Source: an uncultured Actinomycetes bacterium
GTDB lineage: Bacteria; Actinomycetota; Actinomycetes; Nanopelagicales; Nanopelagicaceae
Length of the DNA stretch: 18,617 bases
Reading direction: 5' to 3'
Assembly (NCBI GenBank): GCA_903928395.1
Contig: CAIYQS010000134.1
Location: forward strand, 1 to 18,617
In this document: positions 7,054 through 14,458 of the stretch, piece after piece
Position numbering within the stretch: the stretch's first letter is position 1
How the letters are laid out: each line of letters starts with the position of its first letter
The notes under the pieces: model-generated
Told to the model about the DNA's origin: nothing
The model's input: the letters and a program-made list of their open reading frames with translations, nothing else
The model's database searches: none
Position numbers and translations under genes: made by a program

Positions 7054-8838
7054 ATGATCGAAACCTATCTGCCGGCAATCGTGCCGCACCCAACGTCGGG
7101 GAATATCACCAGCATCATCACTGGCCGGGCTGCCAATGAGCCAAATCGGGTGCTGCTCTCACGACCTTTGGGAAATGGCTGGCAACCTGTGACAGCGGTA
7201 GAACTCGATCAAGAGATTCGAAGCGTTGCAAAGGGTTTGATAGCCCACGGAGTCGCCAGAGGCGATCGTGTCGCCGTCATGGCCAAGACCCGATACGAGT
7301 GGACGATTTTGGATTTCGCAATTATCTATTGTGGCGCAATCACTGTTCCGATCTATGAAACGTCAAGCGCCGAGCAGGTGAAGTGGATCCTCAGCGACTC
7401 CGCCAGCGTCCTGTTAATCGTGGAGTCACCAACCCTTGCCCAAATGGCGAAGTCAGTCCTTCCGGCTACTTGCAATGAAGTTCTGATCATTACCGACGAC
7501 GCACTCCCAATATTGGTTGCGGCTGGTCGGGAGATTGCAGATTCCAAGGTAGATGAACGGATCAACTCTCTAGGACCAGAGGATCTCATGACTCTGATTT
7601 ACACCTCTGGTACTACAGGAAACCCAAAGGGAGTCACCTTCACTCACGGCAATTTTATTTCCGAATGTTCCAACGTCGTTCAATATGCGCACGTGGAGTT
7701 TTTAAAGCCAGGAGGATCCACACTACTTTTTCTACCCATCGCTCACGTATTTGGGAGAATGATTCAATTTGGCGCTATCTATGCCGGACTTCACCTAGCT
7801 CATTGCGGTGATATCAATCGCTTGCCGCAAGATCTTGGAACGTTTAAACCAACACTAGTTCTAGCAGTTCCTCGAATTTTCGAAAAGGTTTACAACAGCG
7901 CAGAAACGAAAGCTCTTGAAACCGGTAAGTCCAAAATATTTAAAAAAGCTGTCGATATAGCAGTTGAATATTCGCAGAGCCTAGACACCGGAAAATTTTC
8001 GGTCCGAAGTCGTGCACTCCATCTCCTCTTTGATCGTCTCGTGTATTCCAAGATTAGGGCAGGTTTAGGCGGTCGGGTTGATGCCGCCATTTCCGGTGGT
8101 GCGCCACTTAGTCCACGATTAGGACATTTCTTCCGCGGAGCTGGAATTAATATTCTTGAAGGCTACGGGCTTACCGAAACGACCGCCGCCTCTTCACTGA
8201 ATGTGCGCTCCGCGCAAAAAATCGGAAGCGTTGGCCGACCAATACCGGGAACACGAATCAAGATAGCCCCAGATGGTGAAGTCCTAATAAAGGGAGCGGT
8301 TGTCATGCAAGGGTACTGGCAGAATCCACCTGCCACTCGCGAATCTATGAACGACGATGGCTATTTCAAATCTGGAGACTTAGGAACTATCGATGAAGAT
8401 GGTTTCCTTTTTATCGTCGGTCGCAAAAAAGAAATAATTGTAACCTCAGGCGGAAAAAATGTTGCCCCAGAAATTCTCGAGGATCGCTTGCGGGCTCATC
8501 CACTCATCAGCCAGTGCATGGTCGTAGGAGACAACAAACCATTTATTGCTGCCCTCATCACGATCGATCCGGACGCAATTCGATCCTGGGCATCCACCAA
8601 TAAGAAAGGTGGCGCAACTGTGGCTGAACTTGCAAAGGATCCTGCCCTCAACGATGTGATTCAAACTGCCGTCGATGAAGCCAACAAGGCGGTAAGCCGC
8701 GCTGAGTCAATTCGGAAATTTGTAATCCTCCCAGTGGATTTCACAATTGCCGATGGCCAATTGACCGCGAAACTCTCGGTGAAGCGTCATGTTGTCAATC
8801 AGCAATTTTCGCAAGAGATCGCCGACTTATTTGGGTGA
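7054..8838 (+). CDS. fadD: Long-chain-fatty-acid--CoA ligase (acyl-CoA synthetase)
   Basis: This AMP-forming enzyme activates fatty acids to acyl-CoA with ATP, for phospholipid synthesis or degradation. The product is 594 residues, normal for FadD15-type synthetases. The ATP-binding P-loop LIYTSGTTGNPKGV lies at about residues 179-192, the adenylate motif GYGLTETTA near 370, the ribose-binding Asp within SGDLG near 440, and the hinge FLFIVGRKKEIIVTSGGKNV follows. A C-terminal Lys-bearing segment (LTAKLSVKRH) supplies the catalytic lysine. The position between ROK/PlsC and PimB-type genes resembles M. tuberculosis fadD15 (Rv2187). The histidine kinase gene begins inside its last 50 bases, so the three plus-strand genes probably form one transcript. 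Confidence 0.94.
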   Translation: MIETYLPAIVPHPTSGNITSIITGRAANEPNRVLLSRPLGNGWQPVTAVELDQEIRSVAKGLIAHGVARGDRVAVMAKTRYEWTILDFAIIYCGAITVPIYETSSAEQVKWILSDSASVLLIVESPTLAQMAKSVLPATCNEVLIITDDALPILVAAGREIADSKVDERINSLGPEDLMTLIYTSGTTGNPKGVTFTHGNFISECSNVVQYAHVEFLKPGGSTLLFLPIAHVFGRMIQFGAIYAGLHLAHCGDINRLPQDLGTFKPTLVLAVPRIFEKVYNSAETKALETGKSKIFKKAVDIAVEYSQSLDTGKFSVRSRALHLLFDRLVYSKIRAGLGGRVDAAISGGAPLSPRLGHFFRGAGINILEGYGLTETTAASSLNVRSAQKIGSVGRPIPGTRIKIAPDGEVLIKGAVVMQGYWQNPPATRESMNDDGYFKSGDLGTIDEDGFLFIVGRKKEIIVTSGGKNVAPEILEDRLRAHPLISQCMVVGDNKPFIAALITIDPDAIRSWASTNKKGGATVAELAKDPALNDVIQTAVDEANKAVSRAESIRKFVILPVDFTIADGQLTAKLSVKRHVVNQQFSQEIADLFG

Positions 8839-9382
8839 CATCTCTGATGAACGCGCGCGAATAGCTCGGGAACTGCACGATGGTATTGCGCAAGATCTTG
8901 CAGCGGTCGGATACGCGCTAGATTCTGAGATTGGACGTTCAGATGTCTCAGCCACTACTAGAAAGAGTCTGCGTTCGATCCGTGAAAATGTCACCCAACT
9001 TAGCGACACCTTGCGTAGGGAGATTTTTATGTTGCGTTCCAAGGTTTCTCCCACTCCACAAGAGGCGTTGAAAGATTCTTTAAATGCCCTCGGCGTCCTA
9101 TTTACCTTGGAAGGCTCTCTTCCGGAGTCGGACGTGGGGTTGGAATTATTTAAAGTTATCCAGGAGATTTCTAGAAATGCTAATGCCCACGGCAGAGCCA
9201 CCTCCCTGATCGTGACCATCACCCCTTCGCAAATATCCATTCATAACGATGGGAGAGAGTTCTCTGCTATTGAGTCCGAAGGTTTTGGACTACGGGGTAT
9301 TGCCGAACGTTTGGATATCGTGGGATGGAAGATCTCTCCAAGCTCGAGTTTCAGACGCTTTGAAATAATTGCGGAACATTAG
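8789..9382 (+). CDS. Minimal cytoplasmic histidine kinase (NarL-type, HisKA_3)
   Basis: This 197-residue kinase consists of almost nothing but the catalytic core. The dimerisation/phosphoacceptor helix RIARELHDGIAQDLAAVGYAL holds the phosphorylated His30 (residues 24-44). The ATPase domain shows the N-box EISRNANAH (Asn130), the D-x-G motif NDG (Asp154) and GFGLRGI (165-171). There is no signal peptide, membrane helix, PAS, GAF or other sensor domain, so any signal must come through a partner or the short coiled region (about 50-85). The start is uncertain: the ATG at 8789 has a weak GGTGAAG upstream and overlaps fadD by 50 bases, while a TTG at 8831 would still keep the whole H-box. Its stop abuts the regulator gene, and the two form a clear pair. 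Confidence 0.88.
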   Translation: MLSISNFRKRSPTYLGDISDERARIARELHDGIAQDLAAVGYALDSEIGRSDVSATTRKSLRSIRENVTQLSDTLRREIFMLRSKVSPTPQEALKDSLNALGVLFTLEGSLPESDVGLELFKVIQEISRNANAHGRATSLIVTITPSQISIHNDGREFSAIESEGFGLRGIAERLDIVGWKISPSSSFRRFEIIAEH

Positions 9383-9958
9383 ATGTTCGTTTTGGTAGTG
9401 GATGATCATGAACTTATTCGTCAGGGATTAATCCAAGCGCTTCGAGGTGCGGGGCATAACATTGTCGGTGAGGCAGCTAGTATCGCCGAAGCGCGAGCTG
9501 CGCTCTTGTTTACGAAGCCCGACTTGGTGCTAGTTGATGTCAACCTTCCAGATGGCTCCGGGCTTGAGCTGATAACACCACTGATCAAATTTGTGGTTCT
9601 TACACTTGGTGATGACCCGGATTCGCTGCGAATTGCACACGAGCGTGGAGCGGCTGCATACGTGCTCAAAGGAGAACCGGTCTCACACCTTCTATCAGTG
9701 ATAGAACAATTGGAGAATTCCACCTACCATTTTGCCGCTCCAGCACTTCCTCATAATCGCTTTGATTTAACACAACGTGAACTCGATGTCATTCAAATTC
9801 TTCAAACTGGGTGGAGTGCCAAAGAGATGGGCTCACACCTCTTCCTGTCGGAGGCGACCATAAAATCGCACATGGCGGCTATCTATCGGAAATTAGCTGT
9901 GAAGAATCGCACTCAAGCGATCGTTGTTGCATTAGCTAATAGATTGATCGCCGAATAA
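9383..9958 (+). CDS. NarL/FixJ-family response regulator
   Basis: This 191-residue DNA-binding regulator is phosphorylated by the adjoining kinase. The receiver domain (about 1-115) shows the acidic pair Asp7-Asp8, phosphoacceptor Asp52 (LVDVNLP), the switch Thr in VVLTLGDD and the conserved Lys in AAAYVLKGEP. The LuxR-type helix-turn-helix (about 128-190) shows TQRELDVIQIL, then SEATIKSHMAAIYRKLAVKNRTQA. The ATG follows the kinase stop with no gap, so translation is coupled. The target genes are unknown; position suggests fadD or nearby lipid genes, but that is only inference. Its 3' end overlaps the convergent glycosyltransferase gene by 27 bases. Confidence 0.93.
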   Translation: MFVLVVDDHELIRQGLIQALRGAGHNIVGEAASIAEARAALLFTKPDLVLVDVNLPDGSGLELITPLIKFVVLTLGDDPDSLRIAHERGAAAYVLKGEPVSHLLSVIEQLENSTYHFAAPALPHNRFDLTQRELDVIQILQTGWSAKEMGSHLFLSEATIKSHMAAIYRKLAVKNRTQAIVVALANRLIAE

Positions 9959-11086
9959 CACTTCTTTAAACCGTTGACCCCAAATCTGCCATCCCCACCT
10001 TTCGACGGCCCATGCTCTGCCTGCTAATCCCATCTCATGCAACCGCGACGGATGATCGAGTAAATCATTGATTGCTGCAGCTATTGAATTGATGTTTGAT
10101 CCATCGACTACCACGCCAGTTATTCCATCAAGAACTGCATCCGGGGCACCACCCGATGCTCCGGCCAAAACAGGAATCGCGCAAGCACTTGCTTCCAGAT
10201 AAACAATTCCAAGTCCTTCAACCTCTAACCCGGCCAAGCGCGAACGAGAAGGCATGACAAAGAGATCACCTAGCCGAAAGTATTCTGGTAATTTCTTGTA
10301 CGCAACGCGACCAACGAAGCGAACATAATTCGATAAATCGTGCCGTGCAATCAGTTGATCGAGTTTCTTTTGCCGTGGTCCAACTCCGACGTAAACGAGC
10401 ACCACATCCGGATGTCGACGAATGATTTCGGGAAGTGCTTCAAGCAATTTATCCTGACCTTTGCGATGCACAAGTCGCCCGACAGATACAAGAACTTGAT
10501 GGCCTGCGAGATCAAGTTCCTGAATGAGTGCCGCAGATTTTGGACCAGGGGTGAAATGATCAATCGGAATTCCGGGGGCAATCTGCACTAGCTGACAGTT
10601 AGTGCTTACGCGTGAACTCATGGCCCTTTTTGTAAATTCACCAAGGTATGTCAAAACATCAATAGCTTTTGTTGAGTGAGAAAAAATCCAGCTAAACGGC
10701 GGGAGCTTCGCCCACCAAACTTCGTGTCCATGAGTAAGTGCAACGAGACGTCTTGCGCCACTTTTCTTAAGTAATCCAGCCATCCAAGCCAGTGGCATGG
10801 CAGCGCCGAACCAGATGATTTCGCTCCCTTGTTTTTTCATTACTTCCCTGACGCGACGATTGACGAACGGAGTGGGAAGCAAAATTGAATTCTTGTCTCT
10901 AAAAATAATCACGCCGGTCTTAGCGCTCAATTCGTTGTCAAACTCTTCGCTACCTGTTTGGGAAGCCGTGTAAATAGCTATCTGATCACCATCTAGTCGA
11001 TCTAGCAATCCCAAAATAAAAGTTTCTATCCCACCAGCACGCGGTCCTAGGTCGTTGGTAACGAGAAGCACTTTGCGCGTTGACAC
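9932..11086 (-). CDS. pimB: GT4 glycosyltransferase, PimB-like phosphatidylinositol mannosyltransferase
   Basis: This is a predicted GDP-mannose-dependent enzyme adding the second mannose to phosphatidylinositol monomannoside at the inner membrane face. The product is 384 residues (M. tuberculosis PimB', Rv2188c, has 385). GT-B features seen are the N-terminal VTNDLGPRAGGIETF loop (9-23), HGHEVWW in the middle, VSVGRLVHRKGQDKLLEALP opening the C-terminal domain, and the retaining GT4 E-x7-E pair Glu290/Glu298 in EGLGIVYLE. The GTG start has a -10 box six bases upstream. It sits near plsC and fadD as in mycobacteria, and a small four-cysteine gene lies upstream on the same strand. PimB specificity rests on synteny and length; a related GT4 enzyme acting on another acceptor remains possible. 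Confidence 0.82.
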   Translation of the reverse strand: MSTRKVLLVTNDLGPRAGGIETFILGLLDRLDGDQIAIYTASQTGSEEFDNELSAKTGVIIFRDKNSILLPTPFVNRRVREVMKKQGSEIIWFGAAMPLAWMAGLLKKSGARRLVALTHGHEVWWAKLPPFSWIFSHSTKAIDVLTYLGEFTKRAMSSRVSTNCQLVQIAPGIPIDHFTPGPKSAALIQELDLAGHQVLVSVGRLVHRKGQDKLLEALPEIIRRHPDVVLVYVGVGPRQKKLDQLIARHDLSNYVRFVGRVAYKKLPEYFRLGDLFVMPSRSRLAGLEVEGLGIVYLEASACAIPVLAGASGGAPDAVLDGITGVVVDGSNINSIAAAINDLLDHPSRLHEMGLAGRAWAVERWGWQIWGQRFKEVLFGDQSIS

Positions 11087-11092
11087 TCGGTA

Positions 11093-11098
11093 AGGCTA
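11093..11098 (-). promoter_or_regulatory. -10 box of the PimB-like gene, leaderless layout
   Basis: TAGCCT on the minus strand ends six bases before the GTG at 11086. This suggests the glycosyltransferase has its own promoter besides read-through from the small upstream gene. Confidence 0.6.
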
Positions 11099-11161
11099 GT
11101 CAGCGTAGCGGGCAGTTCCAAAATCTTGAGCGACTAGGTACTCGGGGAATTAAATAACTGA

Positions 11162-11338
11162 TCAAGCATGAAAACGAAGAGGAGGTACCAACCCTTTATC
11201 GGAAAGTGCCGCAATTGCATTGACTTCGGCACGGGAAATATCAGCGGTAGGTCTTTCTGAGATCGTTAAAAGTACAGAAACAACACAATCCGAGCAGGCT
11301 AGATCGCGCATGGTGCAGGTATCGCAGTCGATGATCAT
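11162..11338 (-). CDS. Small 58-residue protein with paired CxxC motifs
   Basis: A short open frame from the ATG at 11338 to the TGA at 11162 fills an otherwise gene-free 294-base gap. Its product has four cysteines in two CxxC pairs (CDTC at residues 5-8, CSDC at 15-18), then a hydrophobic CVVSVLL stretch, a helix-like region (SRAEVNAIAALSDKGL) and the ending LVPPLRFHA. The layout suggests a zinc or iron-sulfur knuckle, but the function is unknown. I recall similar small actinobacterial proteins (cysteine pairs, then DCVVTVLL and a closing LVPPLRL), which supports it being real. TACCCT lies six bases before the ATG, as for its neighbours. It is on the same strand as the PimB-like gene, 75 bases upstream, and divergent from the RibD-like gene. 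Confidence 0.82.
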   Translation of the reverse strand: MIIDCDTCTMRDLACSDCVVSVLLTISERPTADISRAEVNAIAALSDKGLVPPLRFHA

Positions 11339-11344
11339 GATATG

Positions 11345-11350
11345 AGGGTA
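11345..11350 (-). promoter_or_regulatory. -10 box of the small CxxC gene, leaderless layout
   Basis: TACCCT on the minus strand ends six bases before the ATG at 11338. It lies 18 bases from the divergent RibD-like -10 box, so the two promoters may interfere or be co-regulated. Confidence 0.6.
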
Positions 11351-11368
11351 AATCCCACCACTGACACT

Positions 11369-11374
11369 TACAGT
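11369..11374 (+). promoter_or_regulatory. -10 box of the RibD-like gene, deciding its start
   Basis: TACAGT ends six bases before the ATG at 11381. Transcription starting here would exclude the earlier in-frame ATG at 11342, so it sets the shorter start. Confidence 0.6.
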
Positions 11375-11380
11375 TGCGCT

Positions 11381-11902
11381 ATGGGAATTCGAGTAGCCGC
11401 GAACCTGGTTGTTGGTCTGGATGGTTCAACCACATACAACGGAACCTCAAAAGGGCTCTCCTTCCCCGCCGATCGACTTCGATTCCACCGACTGAGAGCC
11501 GAATTCCAAGCAATCCTTATCGGCAGCAATACCGCGAAAAACGAGCCTTACGGCAAAACCCCCCTCCCTTTAATAGTGCTCTCTCACCATCCTCTCCCTG
11601 AACTCATCAAAACGAATGAACGGGCGGTCCTTTGGGATCTCTCTCTTCCAGCGGCGATCACCCGAGCAAAGCAGGAATATGGAGATTTGCTCGTTGAAGC
11701 AGGGCCGAAGCTGATTGCAGCGGCGATGGGCTGGGGACTGCTCACCGAACTTTTTATAACTATTTCACCCACCAGTCCAGGCGAAAACCAGATCGATTTA
11801 CACGAATTTATCGTCGGCGCTGAAGAGATTTCCAGAGAAACAATTAAGGATCTCCCTGGCGCTCTTTTCTTGCACTATCGGCTCGCGCCTTCCCACGATT
11901 AA
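11381..11902 (+). CDS. RibD C-terminal-domain (pyrimidine reductase/DHFR-like) protein
   Basis: This 173-residue NADPH-dependent reductase-fold protein is related to the C-terminal domain of RibD, which reduces the ribosyl side chain of the riboflavin precursor. The N-terminus IRVAANLVVGLDGSTTYNG (residues 3-21) matches the RibD_C opening (substrate-binding Asp, then Gly). It continues with FHRLRAEFQAILIGSNTAKNE, then the conserved DLLVEAGPKLIAAAMGWGLLTELFITISP segment near the C-terminus. The cytidine-deaminase domain of full RibD is absent, as in M. tuberculosis Rv2671, so it may serve another reduction, such as a dihydrofolate-type bypass. The start at 11381 is preferred because it aligns with the domain and has a -10 box six bases upstream; an ATG at 11342 would add 13 residues. 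It is followed closely by DUF3000. Confidence 0.83.
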   Translation: MGIRVAANLVVGLDGSTTYNGTSKGLSFPADRLRFHRLRAEFQAILIGSNTAKNEPYGKTPLPLIVLSHHPLPELIKTNERAVLWDLSLPAAITRAKQEYGDLLVEAGPKLIAAAMGWGLLTELFITISPTSPGENQIDLHEFIVGAEEISRETIKDLPGALFLHYRLAPSHD

Positions 11903-11915
11903 TCTCCGCTCAAAT

Positions 11916-11921
11916 TACCCT
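11916..11921 (+). promoter_or_regulatory. -10 box of the DUF3000 gene, leaderless layout
   Basis: TACCCT ends six bases before the ATG at 11928. It lies in the 25-base gap after the RibD-like gene, so DUF3000 can be transcribed on its own. Confidence 0.6.
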
Positions 11922-11927
11922 TATCCC

Positions 11928-12503
11928 ATGGCCGGGGAGATGAATATTGAAAGAAATGCGAAAGAATTTGATGAAATCCTGACCGATATTCGCGCCATTT
12001 CAACCCGTGCCGAGTTAATCGTCGAAGAAATTCCAGCTCCTCAAAAACTTGCCCCCTTCGCTTTTGCGATGACCGCGGATACAAATGACGACGTGGGTAC
12101 CGCTCGTTTTGTTCTACTACATGATCCGGCCGGTCAAGAGGGTTGGGGTGGAAATTTTCGCTGCGTCACTTTTGTTCGCGCCGAAGTGGATGACGAGATG
12201 GCATCCGATCCAATCGTGGCAAACGTGGGGTGGAGTTGGCTCATTGAATCATTAGAAAAATTTGGCTGCCACTATGTTCAACCGAGTGGAACAGTCACTC
12301 GAGTTTCCAGTGCCTCTTTCGGAACCTTAGGGGAACGCGCGGACGATTCTGAACTCGAAGTACGCGCTTCCTGGACTCCAACAAATGGCGAAGCGATCGT
12401 GCAACATGTTCGCGCCTGGCTGGATCTACTTGAACATTGTGCCGGGCTAGAACCAATTCCAGAAGGGGTCACTACTTTAACCCGTAGCCACCTCACTCAA
12501 TAG
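11928..12503 (+). CDS. DUF3000 family protein
   Basis: This is a 191-residue, soluble, acidic protein of an actinobacterial family of unknown function. Recognisable family features are the PAPQKLAPFAFAMTAD region (about residues 36-51), ARFVLLHDPAGQEGWGG (about 59-75), an FRCVTFVRAEVDDEMASDP segment, and VGWSWLIESLE leading to the C-terminal half with SSASFGTLGER. The family is about this length. It is placed directly before the RNase D gene, as in M. tuberculosis (Rv2680-Rv2681), and the long-conserved pairing suggests a shared RNA-related role, though nothing proves it. There are no membrane segments or catalytic motifs that I can name. The start agrees with the -10 box six bases upstream. 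Confidence 0.9.
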   Translation: MAGEMNIERNAKEFDEILTDIRAISTRAELIVEEIPAPQKLAPFAFAMTADTNDDVGTARFVLLHDPAGQEGWGGNFRCVTFVRAEVDDEMASDPIVANVGWSWLIESLEKFGCHYVQPSGTVTRVSSASFGTLGERADDSELEVRASWTPTNGEAIVQHVRAWLDLLEHCAGLEPIPEGVTTLTRSHLTQ

Positions 12504-12509
12504 TAGATT
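12504..12509 (+). promoter_or_regulatory. -10 box of the RNase D gene, leaderless layout
   Basis: TAGATT begins directly after the DUF3000 stop codon and ends six bases before the ATG at 12516. No -35 element or Shine-Dalgarno is apparent. Confidence 0.6.
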
Positions 12510-12515
12510 CTCCCC

Positions 12516-13784
12516 ATGCCAGAGCCTTTATTGACCCCACGATCTGGCCTTCCAGAATTGATCATCGATCAAGCTGGGTTCCTCGATGCACTCAACGCAC
12601 TTAAGGCAGGGATAGGTCCCATTGCCGTGGATGCTGAGCGCGCCTCTGGTTACCGATACAGCCAACGGGCATACCTGATTCAACTCTTTCGGAGGGGCGG
12701 CGGACTTCACCTCATTGATCCAATCGCCGTGAGCGATCCAAAGCTTTGGAAAGAAATGGATGAATCCTTTAAGGATTGTGAGTGGATCATCCATGCGAGC
12801 ACCCAAGATCTACCGTGTCTTCGAGAACTTGGAATCAACCCCACAATTCTTTTCGACACTGAACTAGGTGGCCGTATTGCAGGATGCGAAAGAGTTGGAC
12901 TCGGCCCACTCTGTGAATCGCTTTTAGACCTTGTTCTCGCAAAAGAACATAGCGCTGTCGACTGGTCGATTCGACCACTTCACCAGGACTGGCTGAACTA
13001 TGCGGCGCTCGATGTCGATGTTCTTGTTGATCTCCGTGATGCAGTTGAAGCGTTACTTATTGAACGTGGCAAGATGACGTGGGCGGCAGAAGATTTTGTA
13101 CAGATATTAAAAAATCCTCCTAACCCACCACGTCTTGACCCTTGGCGTAGGACTTCAGGTATGCATAAAGTTCGAGATCGAATGACTTTGGCAATTATTA
13201 GGGCACTGTGGGCTGCTCGCGATGAATTTGCGCGGGAGATAGATCTGGCGCCGGGACGAGTATTTAACGATGAAGCGCTCGTTGAAATCGCCACCAAGCG
13301 CCCAACGACGATTGACGAATTCACAAAAATAATTAAGCGGCGAAGCCGAGTTACAAATGCTCCGACAACCGAATGGTTTTCGCTCATGAAACAAACTCTT
13401 GAATTACCCGACACCGAACTACCGGTGCTGCGAACTCCAAGCGTTGGATTGCCTCCCATCAAACTCTGGAAAGACAGAAACCCATTGGGTAACGCCAGAC
13501 TCTCCCATGCAAGGGCCGCGGTAGCGCAACGTGCAGCTGAACTGGAAATTCCCGTTGAAAACTTGATCTCTCCGGAAGTGATTAGGCAGCTGGTGTGGAA
13601 AAACCCGCCTGAGTCGGAGATAGAGGAGTACATCAAAAAACTGTTGCTAGAAAATGGCGCTCGCTCATGGCAAGCCGAACAGATAACTTCTGTTCTGGTT
13701 GAACCAATGCGTGCTACCGAGCCGCTCCCCCCAGCCCAGACAGTTCCCGCCGAAGAATTATCCGAAAGTTCATCTGTCGAATGA
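12516..13784 (+). CDS. rnd: Ribonuclease D-like DEDDy 3'-5' exonuclease with HRDC domain
   Basis: This cytoplasmic 3'-5' exoribonuclease type matures or trims tRNA and other small RNAs with two metal ions. The DEDDy catalytic set is complete: Asp39 and Glu41 (VDAERASG), Asp98 (HASTQDLPCL), and Tyr162/Asp166 (NYAALDVDVL). An HRDC nucleic-acid-binding domain follows at about residues 218-295 (RDRMTLAIIRALWAARDEFARE, then GRVFNDEALVEIA), then a further helical region with LSHARAAVAQRAAELEIP. The last 30 or so residues are Pro/Glu/Ser-rich and probably disordered. The product is 422 residues, longer than E. coli RNase D (about 375) but normal for actinobacteria. Its end overlaps the convergent O-methyltransferase gene by 15 bases. 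Confidence 0.93.
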   Translation: MPEPLLTPRSGLPELIIDQAGFLDALNALKAGIGPIAVDAERASGYRYSQRAYLIQLFRRGGGLHLIDPIAVSDPKLWKEMDESFKDCEWIIHASTQDLPCLRELGINPTILFDTELGGRIAGCERVGLGPLCESLLDLVLAKEHSAVDWSIRPLHQDWLNYAALDVDVLVDLRDAVEALLIERGKMTWAAEDFVQILKNPPNPPRLDPWRRTSGMHKVRDRMTLAIIRALWAARDEFAREIDLAPGRVFNDEALVEIATKRPTTIDEFTKIIKRRSRVTNAPTTEWFSLMKQTLELPDTELPVLRTPSVGLPPIKLWKDRNPLGNARLSHARAAVAQRAAELEIPVENLISPEVIRQLVWKNPPESEIEEYIKKLLLENGARSWQAEQITSVLVEPMRATEPLPPAQTVPAEELSESSSVE

Positions 13785-14375
13785 TGGACTGGGATTTTTA
13801 ACGGCCATAAACTCCCCTTTGCCTACCGGAACCAGGCAACAGGTATATCGTCCTGAGGACTGAACCTTTAAAACGAATTCTGATAACTCCTCGCGATGTG
13901 AAATCGCATTATCGACAACTAACGTTCCGTAAGGTTTCAACACCCGATCGATTTCAACCCATAAATTTAGGTATTCACTTCGCTCAGCATCAAGAAAAAG
14001 AAGATCCACTTGAGCACTCGGCAAAGAAGCGAGGGTTGTTGAAGCATCCCCAGTTATCAGGGTTATATATTCCTCTAAATTGAATTTCTTAAAATTTTCG
14101 CGAGCTAATTCGATCTTGATTTCCGATTTCTCAACCGTGGTGACGATGCCACCTAGTTTTGCACACGTGTTTGCTATCCAAAGTGTTGAATAACCGTTCG
14201 ACGTCCCTATTTCAAGAATATTTTTGGCCTGGCTTGCCACTATGAGAGACGATAAGAACTCTCCAGTAGCAAAAGTTATGTTGAGCATCCGTTTTGAACG
14301 CTCCAAATTGAGGGAATCATTGCGCTCCCCGAAATCTTCGAGTTTTCTCATCTCGGAGAAAAAATCACTTTCCAT
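13770..14375 (-). CDS. SAM-dependent O-methyltransferase (family 3, COG4122-like)
   Basis: This is a class I methyltransferase of 201 residues resembling the caffeoyl-CoA/catechol O-methyltransferase family. The SAM-binding motif I is ILEIGTSNGYSTLWIA (residues 53-68). The acidic residue after strand 2 is in VTTVEKSEIKIELA, and motif LLFLDAERSEYLNLW carries the likely metal-ligand Asp. The sequence GTLVVDNAISHREEL holds the conserved Asp-Asn pair, so a divalent-metal-dependent enzyme is expected. The substrate is unknown; family members methylate small phenols and similar molecules. The gene is visibly more AT-rich than its neighbours, which may hint at separate ancestry. The ATG start has TATATT six bases upstream. 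It diverges from the iron permease gene. Confidence 0.88.
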   Translation of the reverse strand: MESDFFSEMRKLEDFGERNDSLNLERSKRMLNITFATGEFLSSLIVASQAKNILEIGTSNGYSTLWIANTCAKLGGIVTTVEKSEIKIELARENFKKFNLEEYITLITGDASTTLASLPSAQVDLLFLDAERSEYLNLWVEIDRVLKPYGTLVVDNAISHREELSEFVLKVQSSGRYTCCLVPVGKGEFMAVKNPSPSFDR

Positions 14376-14381
14376 CTACTC

Positions 14382-14387
14382 AATATA
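14382..14387 (-). promoter_or_regulatory. -10 box of the O-methyltransferase gene, leaderless layout
   Basis: TATATT on the minus strand ends six bases before the ATG at 14375. It is the closest to consensus of the boxes in this window. Confidence 0.65.
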
Positions 14388-14423
14388 TTCCAATCCAATT
14401 TTCAATCCCTTTATTCTTCAATA

Positions 14424-14450
14424 AGCGGGCTATTTTCTTGAACGCCCGCT
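14424..14450. repeat. GC-rich inverted repeat in the divergent promoter region
   Basis: AGCGGGC (14424-14430) pairs with GCCCGCT (14444-14450) across 13 bases. No T-run follows on either side, so it is not a standard terminator. It lies between the two divergent promoters and may be a regulator site or an RNA hairpin. Confidence 0.55.
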
Positions 14451-14458
14451 AGTGACCT

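Noticed and set aside
11342..11380. Longer start for the RibD-like gene at 11342
   Set aside because: The extra 13 residues do not resemble the domain, and the start would lie upstream of the -10 box at 11369 and on top of the divergent small gene's promoter.
12998..13636. A 212-codon open frame on the minus strand opposite RNase D
   Set aside because: It lies wholly inside a gene with complete catalytic motifs, its product is Ser/Arg-rich and low in complexity, and no start signal precedes it. It is a shadow frame.
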